Shown here piece by piece: positions 47,364-56,599 of a DNA stretch of 64,000 bases. Source of the stretch: Bacteroidales bacterium (GTDB lineage: Bacteria > Bacteroidota > Bacteroidia > Bacteroidales > Tenuifilaceae). Made by a program: the position numbers and the translations under genes. The stretch covers positions 1 to 64,000 of the forward strand of contig JABFRB010000020.1 of NCBI GenBank assembly GCA_013141385.1, read 5' to 3'. The stretch's first letter is position 1, and each line of letters opens with the position of its first letter. The notes under the pieces are model-generated. The model was not told the origin of the DNA. It ran no database searches and saw only the letters and a list, made by a program, of their open reading frames with translations.

Positions 47364-49256
47364 TTACTCTAGGTAAGTATACCCATACAACCCAGATCTA
47401 TAGTTCGAAAGGAATTCTTTGCCCTCTTCTAAGGTTATTATTCCTGCTTTAACAGAGCTGGTTACCCAAGTTTCAACGGTACGAACCATTTTCTTGGAAT
47501 TATACTGTACATAATCCAATACTTCAGCAACCGTTTCGCCATCGATAATTTGATCGATCTTATAACCATTCTCATCAACTGAGACGTGAACAGCATTAGT
47601 GTCGCCGAAAAGATTATGCAAGTCACCTAAAATCTCCTGGTAAGCACCAACAAGGAAAACACCCATATAGTATGGTTCTTTACCCCTTAATGAATGAACT
47701 GGTAGGTTGTATGCAGAGTTACGAGTTGTAATAAAATTATCGATTTTCCCATCCGAATCGCAGGTAATATCTTGAATTGTTGCCGAACGGGTGGGCTGTT
47801 CATCAAGTCGATGAATAGGCATTATTGGGAATATTTGATCTATTGCCCAAGAATCGGGTAACGATTGGAAAAGTGAAAAATTACAGAAATATTTATCGGA
47901 AAGCATTTTTGATAGCTGGCGTAAATCATCAGGCACATGCTTTGTTTGATTTGATATCTGAAAAACCTCACGTGCAATCGACCAAAATAGACGTTCGATT
48001 TGAGCCCTCGTTTTTAGGTCTATAAGTCCTAGGCTAAATCTGTCGAGTGCTTCCTCACGAATTTGCTGCGCATCGTGCCATGTTTCGAGCAATCGAGGTT
48101 GGTTCAGAGTATCCCAAAGCATATATAACTCCTTAACCAATTCGTGATCTTGATCGTTAACTGTTTCTTCATTATCCCACTCAGGTAAAGTAGAAGTTTC
48201 AAGCACTTCGAAAATGAGCACTGAATGATGAGCTGTTAATGAACGACCAGATTCAGTAATAATATTTGGATGTGGGATGCCATTTTTATTGCTGGCATCA
48301 ACAAACGTACTAATTGAGTCGTTCACATACTCCTGAATGGAGTAGTTAATGCTACTCTCGCTATTCGATGATTTTGTTCCATCATAATCAACACCTAAAC
48401 CTCCACCAATATCAACGAATTCAACCTTAAATCCCATTTTCCAAAGTTGAACGTAAAAGTGTGAGGCTTCGCGAAGTGCAATCTTAATACGCCTAATTTT
48501 GGTTACTTGACTACCGATATGGAAATGTATAAGACGCAAACAATCATGCATTTTATTTTTATCGATGTAATCAAGAGCTTCCAGCAGCTCACTTGATGTT
48601 AAACCGAACTTACTAACATCACCACCGGAATCTTCCCATTTACCGCTACCAGAACTGGCAAGTTTTACCCTAATTCCAATATTGGGTTTAATTTTTAACC
48701 GTTTTGATATTGTATTAATGAGCTTTAGCTCATTTAATTTTTCAACAACAAGGAAAATGCGTTTACCCATTTTCTGGGCGAGTAGTGCTAGTTCAATATA
48801 GTCCTCATCCTTATAACCATTGCAAATAATTAACGATTCAGGATCCGTGTTGATTGCAATTACAGCATGCAACTCTGGTTTTGATCCTGCCTCAAGGCCA
48901 ATATTGAATTTTTTCCCATGGCTCACAATCTCTTCAACCACAGGGCGCATTTGGTTTACCTTAATTGGGTATATGATAAAGTTTTGCGCTTTATAGTCGT
49001 ACTCCTCAGCAGCTGATTTGAAACAGCTCGAAACGGAAATAATTCTATCATCGAGAATATCTGGAAATCGAATTAACATTGGTGCAGAAACATCGGAAAG
49101 CATTAACTCATCAAGGAGCTCCTTTAAATCAACGGAACATCCATTTTTTTGCGGAGTTACTGTAACGTTTCCTTTGTCATTAATAGAAAAGTAATCAACA
49201 CCCCAACCATGAATATTATAAAGTTCTGCGGAGTCATCAATTTTCCATTTTCTCAT
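47364..49256 (-). CDS. speA: biosynthetic arginine decarboxylase
   Basis: Converts arginine to agmatine, the first step of the agmatine route to polyamines. The 630-residue PLP enzyme matches the SpeA family in length. IYPIKVNQMRPVVEEIV holds the PLP lysine near residue 99, IHFHIGSQVTKIRRIK is conserved, and VDIGGGLGVDYDGTKS binds phosphate. C-terminal motifs are YMGVFLVGAYQEILGDLHNLFGDT. No agmatinase or agmatine deiminase gene lies beside it. Convergent with the beta-lactamase, 25 bp between stops. Confidence 0.94.
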   Translation of the reverse strand: MRKWKIDDSAELYNIHGWGVDYFSINDKGNVTVTPQKNGCSVDLKELLDELMLSDVSAPMLIRFPDILDDRIISVSSCFKSAAEEYDYKAQNFIIYPIKVNQMRPVVEEIVSHGKKFNIGLEAGSKPELHAVIAINTDPESLIICNGYKDEDYIELALLAQKMGKRIFLVVEKLNELKLINTISKRLKIKPNIGIRVKLASSGSGKWEDSGGDVSKFGLTSSELLEALDYIDKNKMHDCLRLIHFHIGSQVTKIRRIKIALREASHFYVQLWKMGFKVEFVDIGGGLGVDYDGTKSSNSESSINYSIQEYVNDSISTFVDASNKNGIPHPNIITESGRSLTAHHSVLIFEVLETSTLPEWDNEETVNDQDHELVKELYMLWDTLNQPRLLETWHDAQQIREEALDRFSLGLIDLKTRAQIERLFWSIAREVFQISNQTKHVPDDLRQLSKMLSDKYFCNFSLFQSLPDSWAIDQIFPIMPIHRLDEQPTRSATIQDITCDSDGKIDNFITTRNSAYNLPVHSLRGKEPYYMGVFLVGAYQEILGDLHNLFGDTNAVHVSVDENGYKIDQIIDGETVAEVLDYVQYNSKKMVRTVETWVTSSVKAGIITLEEGKEFLSNYRSGLYGYTYLE

Positions 49257-49495
49257 GATTGCACTTGTGTTAAGGGTTAATGATTTTCTTTTTGAAAAAT
49301 TATGCGAATATATTTAATGTTGAGAAATATTAAGCTATAATCATCAGCTCATTATGCCCTGATTTTAATTTATTTTTGTTTTGGAGGATTATTTGTTTCG
49401 ATGATTCAGAAAAATGCCAGCAAATCTCACAAAATTCAACTGTATTGTGATTTTAAAAATGTATGTGTTTTGAGATTAGGCAAATTTGTATGAGG

Positions 49496-50290
49496 CTATT
49501 TCTTACTGAATCCCCAAATAGATAAATTAACATTTGATTCAACTTTTTTTTGTATGCTTTCAGGGAGATATTGATAAAAATCGAGATTGGTATAGTTTTC
49601 AACGCTATCAATCGGTACGGCAAATTGATATAATGGATCATCAACCTTTTTATTCGGAAATATAAAGCCAATCCCCTCATACGAAGAATTGTGGTATTCA
49701 ACTATAACTTTATAGAAATGACCTGGGATTGTAACGCTATCGGGGCCAATTTTACCTATGTTATCATTAAAAACTGGGCCTGAGTATATTTTAACAGAAT
49801 CGAATTCTACAGCCCATCCACGAACTTTCTCCTCAAGTTTCTTCCATGTTCCGCGGTTAAACGATGGAAACTGTGGACAGACATTACTAAAATAGAATGT
49901 TTCCTTCATTGCTACGCTCGACCAACTCATATCGGCTGCAGGAACCATGTGACCTTTATCGTAATGAGATCCTTTATAATCAATATTGAAATCGGTTTTT
50001 GTTGATATCAAAGGATCGGCGGTAAACTTGTTTGTACGAGGCTCCTTGCCTCCAACATTCTCCTTTTTAAGGCTATAGCAAACCCATGCAGGTTGATCGT
50101 TTGCTTGGCTATAGGCAAGTGTGTAATATTTATGCTTAACTACCTGATATTTTTCACTTTGTTTAAGATTTGCTTGAACCATTATTTTATTGCTATCCAT
50201 TTTCGGTTTCGATTTACGGTTTGTCAGAAAGTAAACGGTAGCACCAATAACCGCAATAATTAGAAGGAATATCAATATTTTTTTGCCCAT
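49496..50290 (-). CDS. DNA/RNA non-specific endonuclease
   Basis: An exported or membrane-anchored nuclease of the beta-beta-alpha-metal family. The start chosen is ATG 50290 (MGKKILIFLLIIAVIG), 264 residues; the open frame runs upstream to a TTG. After an N-terminal hydrophobic anchor comes the active site YDKGHMVPAADM (about residue 110), where the usual DRGH is DKGH with the catalytic His retained. The metal-binding Asn region is FYFSNVCPQFPSFNRGTW. It probably degrades extracellular nucleic acid. Confidence 0.85.
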   Translation of the reverse strand: MGKKILIFLLIIAVIGATVYFLTNRKSKPKMDSNKIMVQANLKQSEKYQVVKHKYYTLAYSQANDQPAWVCYSLKKENVGGKEPRTNKFTADPLISTKTDFNIDYKGSHYDKGHMVPAADMSWSSVAMKETFYFSNVCPQFPSFNRGTWKKLEEKVRGWAVEFDSVKIYSGPVFNDNIGKIGPDSVTIPGHFYKVIVEYHNSSYEGIGFIFPNKKVDDPLYQFAVPIDSVENYTNLDFYQYLPESIQKKVESNVNLSIWGFSKK

Positions 50291-50324
50291 ATTATTTAAC
50301 AGTTTCAAAAATTTATATCAACCA

Positions 50325-50765
50325 CTACTCTGCTAATTTAAACCTTAACCTAACAATTCCCTCATTATAATCAGATGAAAGAATAGAGAAAACACCAATC
50401 TCGGAAGTGTTTTTAACGTGAGGGCCAATACATGCGCAAGCATCATAATCTCCAATTCGTATTACACGAATACTATCGGGTGCATCGACGGGTAATTTCG
50501 ATAAATCGAGAAAGTTTGCTGCCTCCAATTTGGTTACAAAACCCTCAGTAACATCTAACTTACTATTAATAATGCTGTTTACCTGTGTTTCAATCTCTTT
50601 GATTTCAGCATCCGTTAAACTCCTTCCAATCCGATAATCGCATTTTGATTTTTTACGCTCAATATGGCTATTGAAAGATCTTCCACAAGCAAACATTCTC
50701 ACCATGGTTTGATTCAAAATATGCTCGGCAGTGTGCATTCGTGGATCGTAATTTTTTTCGCTCAT
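50325..50765 (-). CDS. AlaX-like alanyl-tRNA editing domain protein
   Basis: A 146-residue stand-alone relative of the editing domain of alanyl- and threonyl-tRNA synthetases. The zinc-binding residues are in HTAEHILNQT (HxxxH, His11 and His15) and CACIGPHV (Cys and His near residues 113-117). The family hydrolyses mischarged Ser- or Gly-tRNA-Ala, but this protein is a short version, so activity is inferred. It is 34 bp upstream of the nuclease gene on the same strand. Confidence 0.75.
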   Translation of the reverse strand: MSEKNYDPRMHTAEHILNQTMVRMFACGRSFNSHIERKKSKCDYRIGRSLTDAEIKEIETQVNSIINSKLDVTEGFVTKLEAANFLDLSKLPVDAPDSIRVIRIGDYDACACIGPHVKNTSEIGVFSILSSDYNEGIVRLRFKLAE

Positions 50766-50970
50766 ATATTTATCTCTTTGTACTTGTTGGGTTCACGCAA
50801 AGTCGCAAGGTACGCCAAGAGAGAAAAACTAGAAAATTTTCTCTTTGCGAATAAATATTAGGTTAAGCTAGGTATAGTCGAACCATGCTACTTCCGCTAA
50901 TTTTGGTGATGTTCTTAATTCAACTTATCTTCTTTGCGGCTTTGTGTGAAATATCTTTCGTTGGCTAACC

Positions 50971-51414
50971 CTACACCTCAATCTTAAATACAACCTTCCT
51001 AATCATTACTTCCCCAATAAGCGGTGCATGGCAATCGTTAGGGAAAAAGATTGCAAAGTGTCCTGCTGGAACATTGAAATAGGAGAGGGGATTATCATTG
51101 TAAAAAATGATATCCTTCTCGGTATCAAATAGCCCTTTAGGGCTTTTACAATCGGCACGGTTGTTCCATCCCATAGTTTCATTGCCTTCTAGGCAAACCT
51201 GAATATCGATATAGCGGTTATGCGCCTCAAGGAGTGCATTCTCCTTTGTGCGTGCGCTATCAAGCGCAGGAATGGCAAATAGCTTTTCGCCATCAATATA
51301 AATTCTTTCGCCCGGTTTATCAAAGGCATTGGTTTTTAAAGCCTTTTCAACCTTTTCAAAAAGAGGATGAAGTCCTAGATATAAGTGAAAGTCGTTTAAA
51401 GATGCAGTTACCAT
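50971..51414 (-). CDS. YhcH/YjgK/YiaL family protein
   Basis: A 147-residue cupin-like protein; the start chosen is ATG 51414 (MVTASLNDFHLYLGLHPLF), as the upstream extension begins with TTG. The family signature is LEAHNRYIDIQVCLEGNETMGW, FNVPAGHFAIFFPNDCHAPLIG and VRKVVFKIEV-like ends. Relatives are associated with sugar or sialic acid metabolism in enteric bacteria; the substrate here is unknown. No sugar genes are adjacent. Confidence 0.8.
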   Translation of the reverse strand: MVTASLNDFHLYLGLHPLFEKVEKALKTNAFDKPGERIYIDGEKLFAIPALDSARTKENALLEAHNRYIDIQVCLEGNETMGWNNRADCKSPKGLFDTEKDIIFYNDNPLSYFNVPAGHFAIFFPNDCHAPLIGEVMIRKVVFKIEV

Positions 51415-51510
51415 TTTTTGTGGCAAAGATAGAAAATTGTAATAATGGAATGATTAAAATAGGAAAGAGTGGTAGAGCCAGCTTTGGTCTACCACTCTTT
51501 TGATTTATAA

Positions 51511-51680
51511 TTAAAATTTATAGATATAACCAATGGCGATACTTTGCACCTTGCCCTTTTTATGCATTAGGCTATGTCTTTGTCCAATTATTGTCACAGG
51601 TTACACTCAATTTGGATATGGTTGACTTCGGCTCACCAAAGATTAATTGGGAATAGATGCTTAGCTGGGGGCGATCGAAA
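51511..51680 (-). pseudogene. remnant of an outer membrane beta-barrel C-terminus
   Basis: Between the YhcH-like and SprB-repeat genes the minus strand reads a barrel-like piece, RPQLSIYSQLIFGEPKSTIS, ending at a stop. A frameshifted continuation follows, GKVQSIAIGYIYKF, with its stop at 51513-51511. Ending in Phe with alternating hydrophobics is typical of barrel proteins. It lacks a start and is broken, so it looks like the decayed end of a gene whose 5' part was lost or replaced. Confidence 0.4.
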
Positions 51681-52901
51681 TCAATTATCACACCCATAGT
51701 TTTGAATTCTCATTAAAATAGTATCCTTCTCATTTTTATATTTAAAATATTGTTTCTCTGTCCATGTTTTTCCCTCCTGAGGTAATTGAATGTCTGACCA
51801 ATTTGTATTAAATATATCAGGTATTGGGTTTAAATATTGTTTTAGTTTTTTTCTACATTTTATTTCTTCTTTAAACTTAAGATTACCGACTATTGTTGAA
51901 GTCGTGCCTGATAAAGTACTAGTTATTTGAGTAATTACTGCGGCTGTTGATATTGGTACAACTAAACTAATAATAGTACCTCCAGCCCCACAGACCAAAC
52001 CTCCAATCCAAGTCCCATTATAATAGTGCTTAATATTTTTTAATCTCTTATTATTATTTTCAATTTCTTTCATTATTAAACTAATGAATTTGTCACGATC
52101 ATCTTTAATTACGATTCTAGAGAAATCTCCATTTGTACTAATATAAACGCTAATATTTTCAATACAACCATTGCCATCTTTAACACTTAAAATATAATTA
52201 CCATCAGAAAGATTTGTAAAGGTTGAATTATTTGTAAAGTCCTTCTGATTAATACTAAATACGTAGGGAGATATACCTCCAATCACATTCATCACAATTT
52301 TACCATCATTTGCTCCAAGCATTGTAACTGGTGTTGAAATTGCATTAAGGTTGATTTTTGGGGATGATTTAATCGTTATATTTTTTTCCAATGTGCAATT
52401 TAGCGCATCTTTAACGACAACTGTATATGCTCCTTCCTTTAATTTATTGAAATTATTAGAGGAGGAAAAATTTTCAATAAAATTATTTGTTTGATCTTTT
52501 AACCCAAACAAAAGTGGGGGATCTCCGTTTACAACCTGTACATTAATTTCACCATTTTGATAACTACTACATGTTATATCTTTAAAAGATGTTGTAAAAT
52601 CAAGTTTTGACTTAACTTTAATTGTAATAGTCGTTTTATTTATAATTCCTAAGGAATCTTTTGAATATAAATTATATTCCCCCTCGGATAGGTTGATATA
52701 ACTTGTATTTGTGGAAAAAGCATTATTGTTTAGAGCAAATTCTAGTCTTTTAAATTTAGGTATAATAATTATTGAGCCATTCTTCGCTTCTTTACAAGTT
52801 ACATCATTACTTTGAACATCAAAGTTAATATTTTGTGATAAACCATAATAGGTTACTATGGTATTCAAAAATATTATCAGCAAATAAATTTTCTTTTTCA
52901 T
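51681..52901 (-). CDS. exported protein with SprB-type repeats
   Basis: A 406-residue protein with an N-terminal signal peptide (about 1-22). It has three SprB-like repeats of about 80 residues, with starts such as QSNDVTCKEAKNGSIIIIP and FKDITCSSYQNGEINVQVVN and ends such as LKEGAYTVVVKDALNC and LSDGNYILSVKDGNGC. SprB repeats occur in surface adhesins of gliding and type 9-secreting Bacteroidota. The C-terminal third differs: a hydrophobic Gly-rich stretch (about 300-340) resembling a membrane segment, then a Cys-containing tail. No T9SS sorting domain is seen. Role unknown. Confidence 0.65.
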   Translation of the reverse strand: MKKKIYLLIIFLNTIVTYYGLSQNINFDVQSNDVTCKEAKNGSIIIIPKFKRLEFALNNNAFSTNTSYINLSEGEYNLYSKDSLGIINKTTITIKVKSKLDFTTSFKDITCSSYQNGEINVQVVNGDPPLLFGLKDQTNNFIENFSSSNNFNKLKEGAYTVVVKDALNCTLEKNITIKSSPKINLNAISTPVTMLGANDGKIVMNVIGGISPYVFSINQKDFTNNSTFTNLSDGNYILSVKDGNGCIENISVYISTNGDFSRIVIKDDRDKFISLIMKEIENNNKRLKNIKHYYNGTWIGGLVCGAGGTIISLVVPISTAAVITQITSTLSGTTSTIVGNLKFKEEIKCRKKLKQYLNPIPDIFNTNWSDIQLPQEGKTWTEKQYFKYKNEKDTILMRIQNYGCDN

Positions 52902-53080
52902 AATAGAGATTTGTAATTTAGGTTATTGATGATCAATAAAATTGAATAGATTTGGATGAATCTTTAACCACTGTCTACTCTAATCCTTTGCCCTAAAATC
53001 TAGGAAAAACATTTCAAGAATTTTTTTCGTTCGTACTGAGATAATGGTTAATTATCATTAACGGTCGCTAACGGACGTGT

Positions 53081-53323
53081 TTAAGTTGTTGTGCCTGGCT
53101 CCCTTTGCAGAAATTTATCATTAGAATTTGTAAAAACATTCTTTAGCAGATACCCAATTACAGCAGCGATACTTGTCATCAAAACTGGTTTAAGGAGATC
53201 CCATGTTGGTGGTGTATCTGTTTGCAGTAGTTGGTAAATACCTGTTAGTAATGCTGTGATGAATGTTAGAATGATAGCTTTTACTATATCCTTAGCATCA
53301 AGTTTTAAGAATTTTGATTTCAT
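53081..53323 (-). CDS. small two-helix membrane protein
   Basis: 80 residues with two hydrophobic segments (about 12-32, VKAIILTFITALLTGIYQLL, and 44-64) and a hydrophilic C-terminus. The short length and layout resemble small holin-like or phage-derived membrane proteins of Bacteroidota, but I do not recognise it with certainty. No phage genes are adjacent. Confidence 0.55.
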   Translation of the reverse strand: MKSKFLKLDAKDIVKAIILTFITALLTGIYQLLQTDTPPTWDLLKPVLMTSIAAVIGYLLKNVFTNSNDKFLQREPGTTT

Positions 53324-53383
53324 GGTTTTTTAATATTAATGATCCGTTAATACTTAAGTTTTTTTCTTGCTAGCACAGAATTA

Positions 53384-53515
53384 GTGGTTTTGTACATAAT
53401 TGTTGCATTGTTTTGCCTCTCAGTTGCATCTGAGAATAGAAACTCAATTACTTATCTACTAATAGTGACAGCCATATTAGTAATCTACTTCCTGTTTTCA
53501 TTTATTAAAGTTTAA
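53384..53515 (+). CDS. possible small membrane ORF
   Basis: The plus strand is open from 53351, with the first plausible start being GTG at 53384, and stops at 53513-53515, giving about 43 residues. It reads as two hydrophobic stretches (VLYIIVALFCLS and YLLIVTAILVIYFLFSFI) around a short polar loop. It looks like a real membrane peptide but lacks an ATG, so it may be a remnant. Confidence 0.3.
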   Translation: MVLYIIVALFCLSVASENRNSITYLLIVTAILVIYFLFSFIKV

Positions 53516-53579
53516 GGTTTATAATTATCGATTCAATTAAACATTACAAAGTTCCCCCAAAACCCAGCGCATATCAACG

Positions 53580-53783
53580 TGAAAAACATGGATTTGTATC
53601 TGTATTTACCCCTTGAATTGTACCGTGATTTCACCCACCTGTAAAAGGGAAATCACCTGAAAATGTGAGATGAAACTTGATTAATTAGTTTTTATACAGC
53701 CTATTATGTGAATGAGTGTTTTAGTAACCTTTTTTAATGTATTGACATTGTGATGGATTGAAGTAAATTTGGGTTACAGTTAA
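53580..53783 (+). promoter_or_regulatory. duplicated upstream region, copy A, with canonical promoter
   Basis: A roughly 204-bp block nearly repeated at 55697-55901, with long shared stretches such as TTTATACAGCCTATTA. It ends with TTG (53742-53744), a 19-bp spacer and TAAATTTG (53764-53771), a textbook Bacteroidota promoter. The transcript would start near 53778, about 35 bp before the gene at 53813. Confidence 0.75.
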
Positions 53784-53812
53784 CCAATTCACTAATCTAA
53801 ATATGGAATGGT

Positions 53813-54442
53813 ATGAAAACAAAACTTATGAAAACAAAACCATTGGGTTATGTCTTGAAGTCTGATGGTACAGACAAAAGAATTTTTCAAAAGGAAATTC
53901 ATTATAATCATGATATTGAGATAGTACATTCGGGTTATGCTTCACCCATAACAGAATCGGTTGCTCAGGTCTTGATAAATAATTTTCGGAAGACACCAAG
54001 TAGTCCCAATGCTGATAATATAGGTGTAATTTTTGCTATTAAGGATTTATTAAGCATTTTTCATCAGAAAGACTGTACTGGTGTATCTTTTTATTTTGCT
54101 AGAAGGAGGGTAGAGGATTTTGATCAGGAATTGAGTGCGAGCATCAAACCAGGAATAACATTAGTTGCTGTAGGAAGCAAAATTGATGAATCCGATATAA
54201 TGACCAACTTGACAGGACGCCTTGGCGCAGGTTTAAATGGAAGTGGAAATATTAATGGTTTTCCTGAAGATATTGGTGTCGAGCCAGTTCAAAATGGTAT
54301 TATTATGGAAATGGTTCCGCCTATAAGGGACAATGTAAAAGATCTTATTGAATTACTTGGTGAAAAGATCGTAGGTGAGATGGTGGAGTATTTCATAAAA
54401 CATAATGAAGAATTCGTGAAGGACTGTTTAAGAAATAAATAA
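53813..54442 (+). CDS. conserved protein of unknown function, paralogue A
   Basis: 209 residues, no signal peptide or membrane segment. The N-terminus offers two in-frame ATGs (53813 and 53828; MKTK repeated). It is homologous to the protein at 55931: both share PITESVA, a core of the form FAIKDLLSIF..GVSFYFARRR, a strand-like GITLVAVG and EMVPPI. Paralogue A has an extra Gly-rich loop (GRLGAGLNGSGNINGFPEDI, about 143-162). Both genes are driven by near-identical promoters. Family function not recognised. Confidence 0.6.
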   Translation: MKTKLMKTKPLGYVLKSDGTDKRIFQKEIHYNHDIEIVHSGYASPITESVAQVLINNFRKTPSSPNADNIGVIFAIKDLLSIFHQKDCTGVSFYFARRRVEDFDQELSASIKPGITLVAVGSKIDESDIMTNLTGRLGAGLNGSGNINGFPEDIGVEPVQNGIIMEMVPPIRDNVKDLIELLGEKIVGEMVEYFIKHNEEFVKDCLRNK

Positions 54443-54616
54443 CTTTATCCTAAGTTACTTTTCATATTTCTGCATAGTTGTATAATACACTGAGAAATTG
54501 CATCAGCCTATTGTTATTCTCCAAATACACCTTGCCAAAGCTCAAAAAAATCAGTGTATTATATGTTCAAGGCTTGGACTTCCTCCCCTCAAACAGAGCC
54601 ATCCTTGTTTAAAGTG

Positions 54617-54784
54617 AGGATTTCTTCACTTCAAACAAGGAATTCCTCACTTTTTTATAGGAATTTCCTGTTTGCGATTAGGATTTCCTCCCTTTTAGCA
54701 AGGAATTCCTTGTTCAGAGTGAGGAATTCCTTGTTTTGAGGTAGGATATCCTACCCTGAAGTGAGGATTTCCTATCTTGGAGTA
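54617..54784. repeat. 21-bp tandem repeat with palindromic core
   Basis: Eight contiguous units of exactly 21 bp, each beginning AGGAATTCCT or a close variant (AGGATTTCCT, AGGATATCCT). The 10-bp core is self-complementary in several units (AGGAATTCCT, AGGATATCCT). The rest of each unit varies. Weaker units extend upstream to about 54568. The 61-residue open frame across it is a by-product of the 7-codon period. Confidence 0.9.
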
Positions 54785-54855
54785 TCAAATTCTTAGCTTA
54801 GAGGAAAGTTATCCGACCAAAAAGCTATGAAAAGCCCCTCAAAGAGCAGTATAGG

Positions 54856-55332
54856 CTACTTAGTCTCTGGCACAACGTTATTTGTCTTAGCCTTAACAGC
54901 AAACCGTAATTGCAAATCGTCATAAACCCCTTTCATCCCGGGTACGCCAGTCTTAGCTGCACTCTTAACGGCGTTATAAAAGATAAGGGCAGAGGAATAC
55001 GCCTCACTACCGGCTAACACGGTACTATCGTCTAATTTTTCCACTAGCTGCTGTAGGGGGATTAATACCTTATTGATGTTGGTAACGGCCTGAACATCCT
55101 TCTCGAATTCGGCTACATCAAGGAACGGGGGAACTACCTTGGGGTTTTGCTTTGAGTACTCCAGCGCTTTGCTCACAAACGCCAAAGTTTTATCGCCCAT
55201 CTTGGGGAGCGATTTACGATCTTCAACCGTAAGGTTAATTAGGTTTGGTAATTGCTGCTCAATTGTGGCAATTGCAGCGTTAATGGCTTCAATGGCTTCT
55301 TTACTAATTGTAATCGAAATTTTGTTTTCCAT
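54856..55332 (-). CDS. hypothetical protein
   Basis: Not recognised. The start chosen is ATG 55332 (MENKISITISKEAIEAIN), 158 residues. It is a predicted all-alpha soluble protein without signal peptide; the middle (LPKMGDKTLAFVSKALEY and DVAEFEKDVQAVTNINKVLI) looks like amphipathic helices. Its G+C content and codon choice appear higher than those of the flanking paralogues. It separates the two duplicated modules and reads in the opposite direction. Confidence 0.6.
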   Translation of the reverse strand: MENKISITISKEAIEAINAAIATIEQQLPNLINLTVEDRKSLPKMGDKTLAFVSKALEYSKQNPKVVPPFLDVAEFEKDVQAVTNINKVLIPLQQLVEKLDDSTVLAGSEAYSSALIFYNAVKSAAKTGVPGMKGVYDDLQLRFAVKAKTNNVVPETK

Positions 55333-55368
55333 AGATGTTTTTGTTTTTGAGTTTATAATTAATACCAA

Positions 55369-55696
55369 TTTGGTATGTTATTATTCAATATTGTAGACTT
55401 GACAATTTAGTTATTAACGCTTCCAGTTCAAACGGGGGTTAACCTAGCAGGGCTCAAAGGTTCTGCCAGCGTTTAATGGATATTAATTCAAAAGTATTGA
55501 TTCATGTATTCAGATTATTTTGACCATTTCGATTATAGTTTTAAAAAATTATTTTGCATTAAACTTAACACAATTTTTCTCGAAAACAAAACCCATATCA
55601 AAATGAAATATCCACTATAATAGCCTTAGCACAAACATGAATGACTGCCCTATGGATGTTCCATCCGCACCTTTTGAAACAATAAAAATAGGCAGA
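55369..55696. other. intergenic region, no gene
   Basis: AT-rich sequence between the hypothetical gene and copy B of the duplicated upstream region. No feature seen. Confidence 0.3.
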
Positions 55697-55901
55697 TGAA
55701 AAACACTAATTTATGTCTGTATTTACCCCTCGAATTGTACCGTGTTTTCACCCATCTACAAAAAGTAAAATCACCTGAAATTATGATGTAAAATTAAAGT
55801 AATTAGTTTTTATACAGCCTATTAAGTAAGCGAATGTTTTGGAGTCGTTTTTTATTGTATTGACATTGTGATTGATTGGAGTAAATTTGGGTTACAGTTA
55901 A
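55697..55901 (+). promoter_or_regulatory. duplicated upstream region, copy B, with canonical promoter
   Basis: The second copy of the block at 53580-53783. It also ends with TTG (55860-55862), a 19-bp spacer and TAAATTTG (55882-55889), placing the likely transcript start near 55896, about 35 bp before the gene at 55931. Confidence 0.75.
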
Positions 55902-55930
55902 TCTCAAGTTAGTAATAAAAAGACACAACT

Positions 55931-56521
55931 ATGAAAAAGAATTCTACAAAGCATGGTTTTAGACTTGCCGCAGACAACAGGATTAAGCAAGACGTATTAA
56001 ACTATGAAGAAGAAATTGATAATTCAATTGTCTGTTCCTTCGGAGTCCCAATTACTGAAAGTGTTGCAAAGAAAATGATTCAGAATTACTGGGATGATTT
56101 AGAAGAAGGAAGAGACAATGAAAAAGAAGTAGCGTTCACATTTGGTAGAAAAGCATTGCTATCTATTTTATCGCAAAGTGAATGTGAAGGAATTCGATTT
56201 TACTATGCTAAAAAGAAATCAGATGATTACATTCCACCCTCTGATATTGGGAATATAGATGCCGGTGTCTCTTTGGTTGCAATAGGTGTTAATAAAAAAT
56301 TTGACATCGCTACTACAGAAAAAGAATATATAGTGAAACGCCTTAGACCAAATAAACCAGTTACTTTCATGACTGAAAGTGAAAGTGAAACTGGGCAAAT
56401 TTTTGAAATGGTTCCTCCAATAAAATTAGGATTCTTTTTAAATAGAGATAAAATTAGAATTAGCGAATATTATGAAGAATTGGCACAAATTATACAGGAG
56501 TTCTTTAATAAGAAAAAATAA
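55931..56521 (+). CDS. conserved protein of unknown function, paralogue B
   Basis: 196 residues, soluble, related to the protein at 53813 (shared PITESVA, GIRFYYAKKK, GVSLVAIG and EMVPPI). It lacks the Gly-rich loop of paralogue A. A strong terminator-like hairpin follows, then the membrane protein and two-component genes. It may be transcribed alone or with partial readthrough into that system. Function not recognised. Confidence 0.6.
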   Translation: MKKNSTKHGFRLAADNRIKQDVLNYEEEIDNSIVCSFGVPITESVAKKMIQNYWDDLEEGRDNEKEVAFTFGRKALLSILSQSECEGIRFYYAKKKSDDYIPPSDIGNIDAGVSLVAIGVNKKFDIATTEKEYIVKRLRPNKPVTFMTESESETGQIFEMVPPIKLGFFLNRDKIRISEYYEELAQIIQEFFNKKK

Positions 56522-56541
56522 TCCCAATAAAATCTCTACCT

Positions 56542-56576
56542 TTCAGAAGAATAGCCCCAAACCCTATTCTTCTGAA
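56542..56576 (+). terminator. terminator-like hairpin
   Basis: The arms TTCAGAAGAATAG (56542-56554) and CTATTCTTCTGAA (56564-56576) are perfect complements with a 9-base loop, followed by TTTCTATTT. It lies between paralogue B and the two-component genes. Confidence 0.65.
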
Positions 56577-56599
56577 TTTCTATTTAAAATGCGAATAAA

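Noticed and set aside
54617-54784. CRISPR array or small coding repeat
   Set aside because: The 21-bp units are contiguous with no spacers, and the open frame is a by-product of the 7-codon period with no independent support.
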